Source: Phycisphaerales bacterium (GTDB lineage: Bacteria; Planctomycetota; Phycisphaerae; WQYP01). Taken from it: DNA of 33,268 bases. Location of the stretch: contig WQYP01000033.1 in NCBI GenBank assembly GCA_009781185.1, positions 1 to 33,268 of the forward strand, read 5' to 3'. Under the pieces are notes generated by a model that was not told the DNA's origin, ran no database searches, and saw nothing but the letters and a program-made list of their open reading frames with translations. Shown in pieces: positions 31,678-33,268 of this stretch (position 1 is the first letter of the stretch; the number at the start of each line of letters is the position of its first letter). Both the position numbers and the translations under genes were made by a program.

Positions 31678-32691
31678 ATGTCCATCATCACCGTCGGCTT
31701 CAATCCTGCTATTGATCGCATTCTCGAATGCCGCGACTTTCACATCGGCGGCCACCAGCAGGCTCGGCAGATCGCTCGTCTCGCCGCCGGTAAAGCCGCC
31801 AACGTCAACCGCGCTCTCGCACAGCTCGGCGTCGATTCCATCGCCACCGGTTTCGTTGGCGCCAACGAACTCCAGTTTTTCCACGAGCAGCTCATGGCTG
31901 CGGGGCCAGAGAAGGGGGGGGGCGGATGCATCCTCTGCCGATTCGTCGAAGTCGGTTCCGCGACACGTGAAAATATCACCATCCTCGATCCCGATCGCCA
32001 CGGAAAGGGAGGGGGCGAGACCCACCTCCGCGATCGCGGCCTCTCCGTCACCTCCGAAGAAACCTGCCTCCTCGCACAAAAACTCCTCCACGAACTCGAC
32101 GTCAACACCGCCGCCCCACCCGCTTCCCCCTCCGATCCCAACATCGTCGTCTTCGCCGGTAGTCTCTGCGAAGGATGCAGACCCGACTATTTCGCGAGTC
32201 TTCTCGATCAGTGCATCGCCAAGGGCACCAAGGTCGTCGTCGATTCCAGCGGCGAGAGCCTCCGCGTCGCCGCCACCCGCAACCTCTGGCTCCTCAAACC
32301 CAACCTCGAAGAATTCCGTCAACTCGTCGGCCGCGAAGTTCCCAACACCGCCGCCGCCATTTGCGACGCCGCCGCTCCGTGCCTCAAAAATATCCAGAAC
32401 CTCCTGATCTCCCGCGGCCCCATGGGCGCCCTGCTCATCACTCCCACCGGCACTTGGTCCGGACACCTCGCCAACAACTCTCTCGCCACTCCCATCCGCA
32501 CCGTCGGCTGCGGCGACCATCTCCTCGCCGGGTACCTCGCCGCCCTCACCACCACCAACCATCCACCCGAAGCCGCTTTCGCCACCGCCTTGGCCGTCGC
32601 CACCGCACGCGCCCTCTCCCCTCGCATGGACGAATGCGATCTCTCCCTGATCGAATCCTCTCTCGCCAACATCGTGATCGAAAAAATGTAA
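31678..32691 (+). CDS. PfkB-family sugar-phosphate kinase (1-phosphofructokinase type)
   Basis: 337 residues. Phosphorylates a sugar phosphate with ATP, most likely fructose-1-phosphate or tagatose-6-phosphate. The N-terminus ITVGFNPAIDRIL is the TxNPAxD-type start of this subfamily. GGHQQARQIARLAAGKAANVNRAL is the substrate site in two parts, and RFVEVGSATRENITILDP and KPNLEEFRQLVG are typical. The anion-hole and base motif is GCGD at residues 277-280 (Asp280), instead of the usual GAGD, followed by HLLAGY. GC-rich runs encode small additions (PEKGGGG and GKGGGE), which look like expanded simple sequence. The start at 31678 has cggagc upstream. It stands alone, with no fructose phosphotransferase gene nearby. 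Which sugar it uses cannot be told from sequence alone. Confidence 0.93.
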   Translation: MSIITVGFNPAIDRILECRDFHIGGHQQARQIARLAAGKAANVNRALAQLGVDSIATGFVGANELQFFHEQLMAAGPEKGGGGCILCRFVEVGSATRENITILDPDRHGKGGGETHLRDRGLSVTSEETCLLAQKLLHELDVNTAAPPASPSDPNIVVFAGSLCEGCRPDYFASLLDQCIAKGTKVVVDSSGESLRVAATRNLWLLKPNLEEFRQLVGREVPNTAAAICDAAAPCLKNIQNLLISRGPMGALLITPTGTWSGHLANNSLATPIRTVGCGDHLLAGYLAALTTTNHPPEAAFATALAVATARALSPRMDECDLSLIESSLANIVIEKM

Positions 32692-32825
32692 TCTACACGT
32701 CAGGGCAATTGCCTTTGCTGCAGCCCGAGGAAGACGCTGTGAGAGGGAGGTTGGAGATGGAGAAACAAATTGTTTACACTTATGAAGTTCGCGAGTTTTC
32801 TTAGCTGCGGGCAGTCGGGTAGGCG
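32692..32825. other. Short spacer
   Basis: Between the sugar kinase stop and the transposase scrap. No gene and no clear terminator. Confidence 0.5.
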
Positions 32826-33062
32826 TTACCGCCTAAACAGCCAATCCTTGAGCTTCCGCCATGCGGCATGTGCCTCCGGCGTGTTGCCATGAACAGCTAC
32901 AGCCGACGCGTACAAATGCTCTGCCGCGTGGTAGTAATCAACGATCCGAACGTCCGTCAATCGCTCACGATGACCGATTCCATCAATCCACGCAGCACCA
33001 TCACCAAGGTTCAAAACAACCGTCGCACGAGTTAGACCTCGACGCTCTCCTTTGAGACTCTA
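32826..33062 (-). pseudogene. ISKra4-like transposase fragment
   Basis: About 78 codons on the minus strand, closed by an in-frame TAG just upstream. The peptide GERRGLTRATVVLNLGDGAAWI followed by DVRIVDYYHAAEHLYA matches the pattern DGAxWI ... (I/L)DxxHAxEHL of ISKra4-type transposases. The aspartates of these motifs are expected catalytic residues. Full transposases have several hundred residues, so only an internal piece remains, and no IS ends were found. It marks this end of the window as a site of past transposition. Confidence 0.7.
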
Positions 33063-33147
33063 CTTGCAGACCGACTGCATCAGGACGGTCCACTGCTTGA
33101 GGCTATCGGATCGACCCCGCCGAAAACGTTATGCACCCCTCAGCGTG

Positions 33148-33268
33148 GGGTGTGGCCATTTTTTATGGCCAATCAGACGATTGCCCCGGAAAATCAGAGC
33201 CGCGACCGTCAGGGAGCGACAGGCGTTATTTCCGCATTGTCGCACGGATCGCTCCCTTACGGTCGCGG
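33148..33268. mobile_element. Composite family B/A element, inverted second copy, cut by the window end
   Basis: Starts gggtgtggccattttttatg and continues through ccaatcagacgattgccc and ggaaaatcagagccgcgacc. It is the reverse complement of 12577 down to about 12468 with a single difference in about 100 bases. Family A copy 5 begins at 33193. The far inverted repeat lies outside the window. Confidence 0.88.

Overview
The window is a bacterial chromosomal segment. It most resembles a planctomycete, possibly Phycisphaerae-like. This is inferred from large secreted or lipoprotein TPR-type proteins, a BlaI/M56 pair, a zinc-ribbon membrane protein and very dense dispersed palindromic repeats, including one whose translation gives SEPRPSGSD...SLPHGRGSD. 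No taxonomic marker was compared, so the assignment is tentative. Most genes are G+C-rich. Two stretches are visibly A+T-richer and look acquired: the left end (about 120-3290) and a polysaccharide block (about 28475-31260).

Left end (1-5563): a compact lasso-peptide (RiPP) cluster. Two tiny precursor genes (173-292 and 379-540) each carry the Thr(-2)/Gly(+1) lasso cleavage signature and a shared ERYYW core motif. They are followed by a fused RRE-peptidase (B, 725-1441) and an asparagine-synthetase-like cyclase (C, 1458-3278). An ABC exporter gene (3560-5563) lies downstream. It may be the export partner, but its composition differs and a repeat element separates it. This cluster is the main candidate for an undescribed system.

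Centre-left (5564-13221): a possible group II intron scrap, a tRNA-Leu(GAG) with its own terminator, and an RNase P RNA whose P12 helix carries an inserted dispersed hairpin. Then come a secreted repeat protein, a family 2 glycosyltransferase, a secreted transglutaminase-like protein and a DedA membrane protein.

Centre (13340-23354): a giant TPR lipoprotein with an in-frame repeat insertion, a two-part unrecognised protein, an M56 metallopeptidase fused to about 16 ankyrin repeats with its BlaI repressor, and a membrane protein ending in zinc ribbons.

Right (23355-33268): GDP-fucose synthesis (gmd and fcl), an aldo/keto reductase, an N-terminally truncated copper-type P-ATPase, a two-gene polysaccharide unit (Fe-S/F420-hydrogenase-beta-like protein and a flippase), a PfkB sugar kinase and an ISKra4-like transposase scrap.

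Several repeat families run through the whole window. The most striking (family A, about 80 bp, five copies) sits inside another inverted repeat in at least three cases. One of these composites occurs a second time in inverted orientation, which suggests palindrome-targeted, nested mobile elements.
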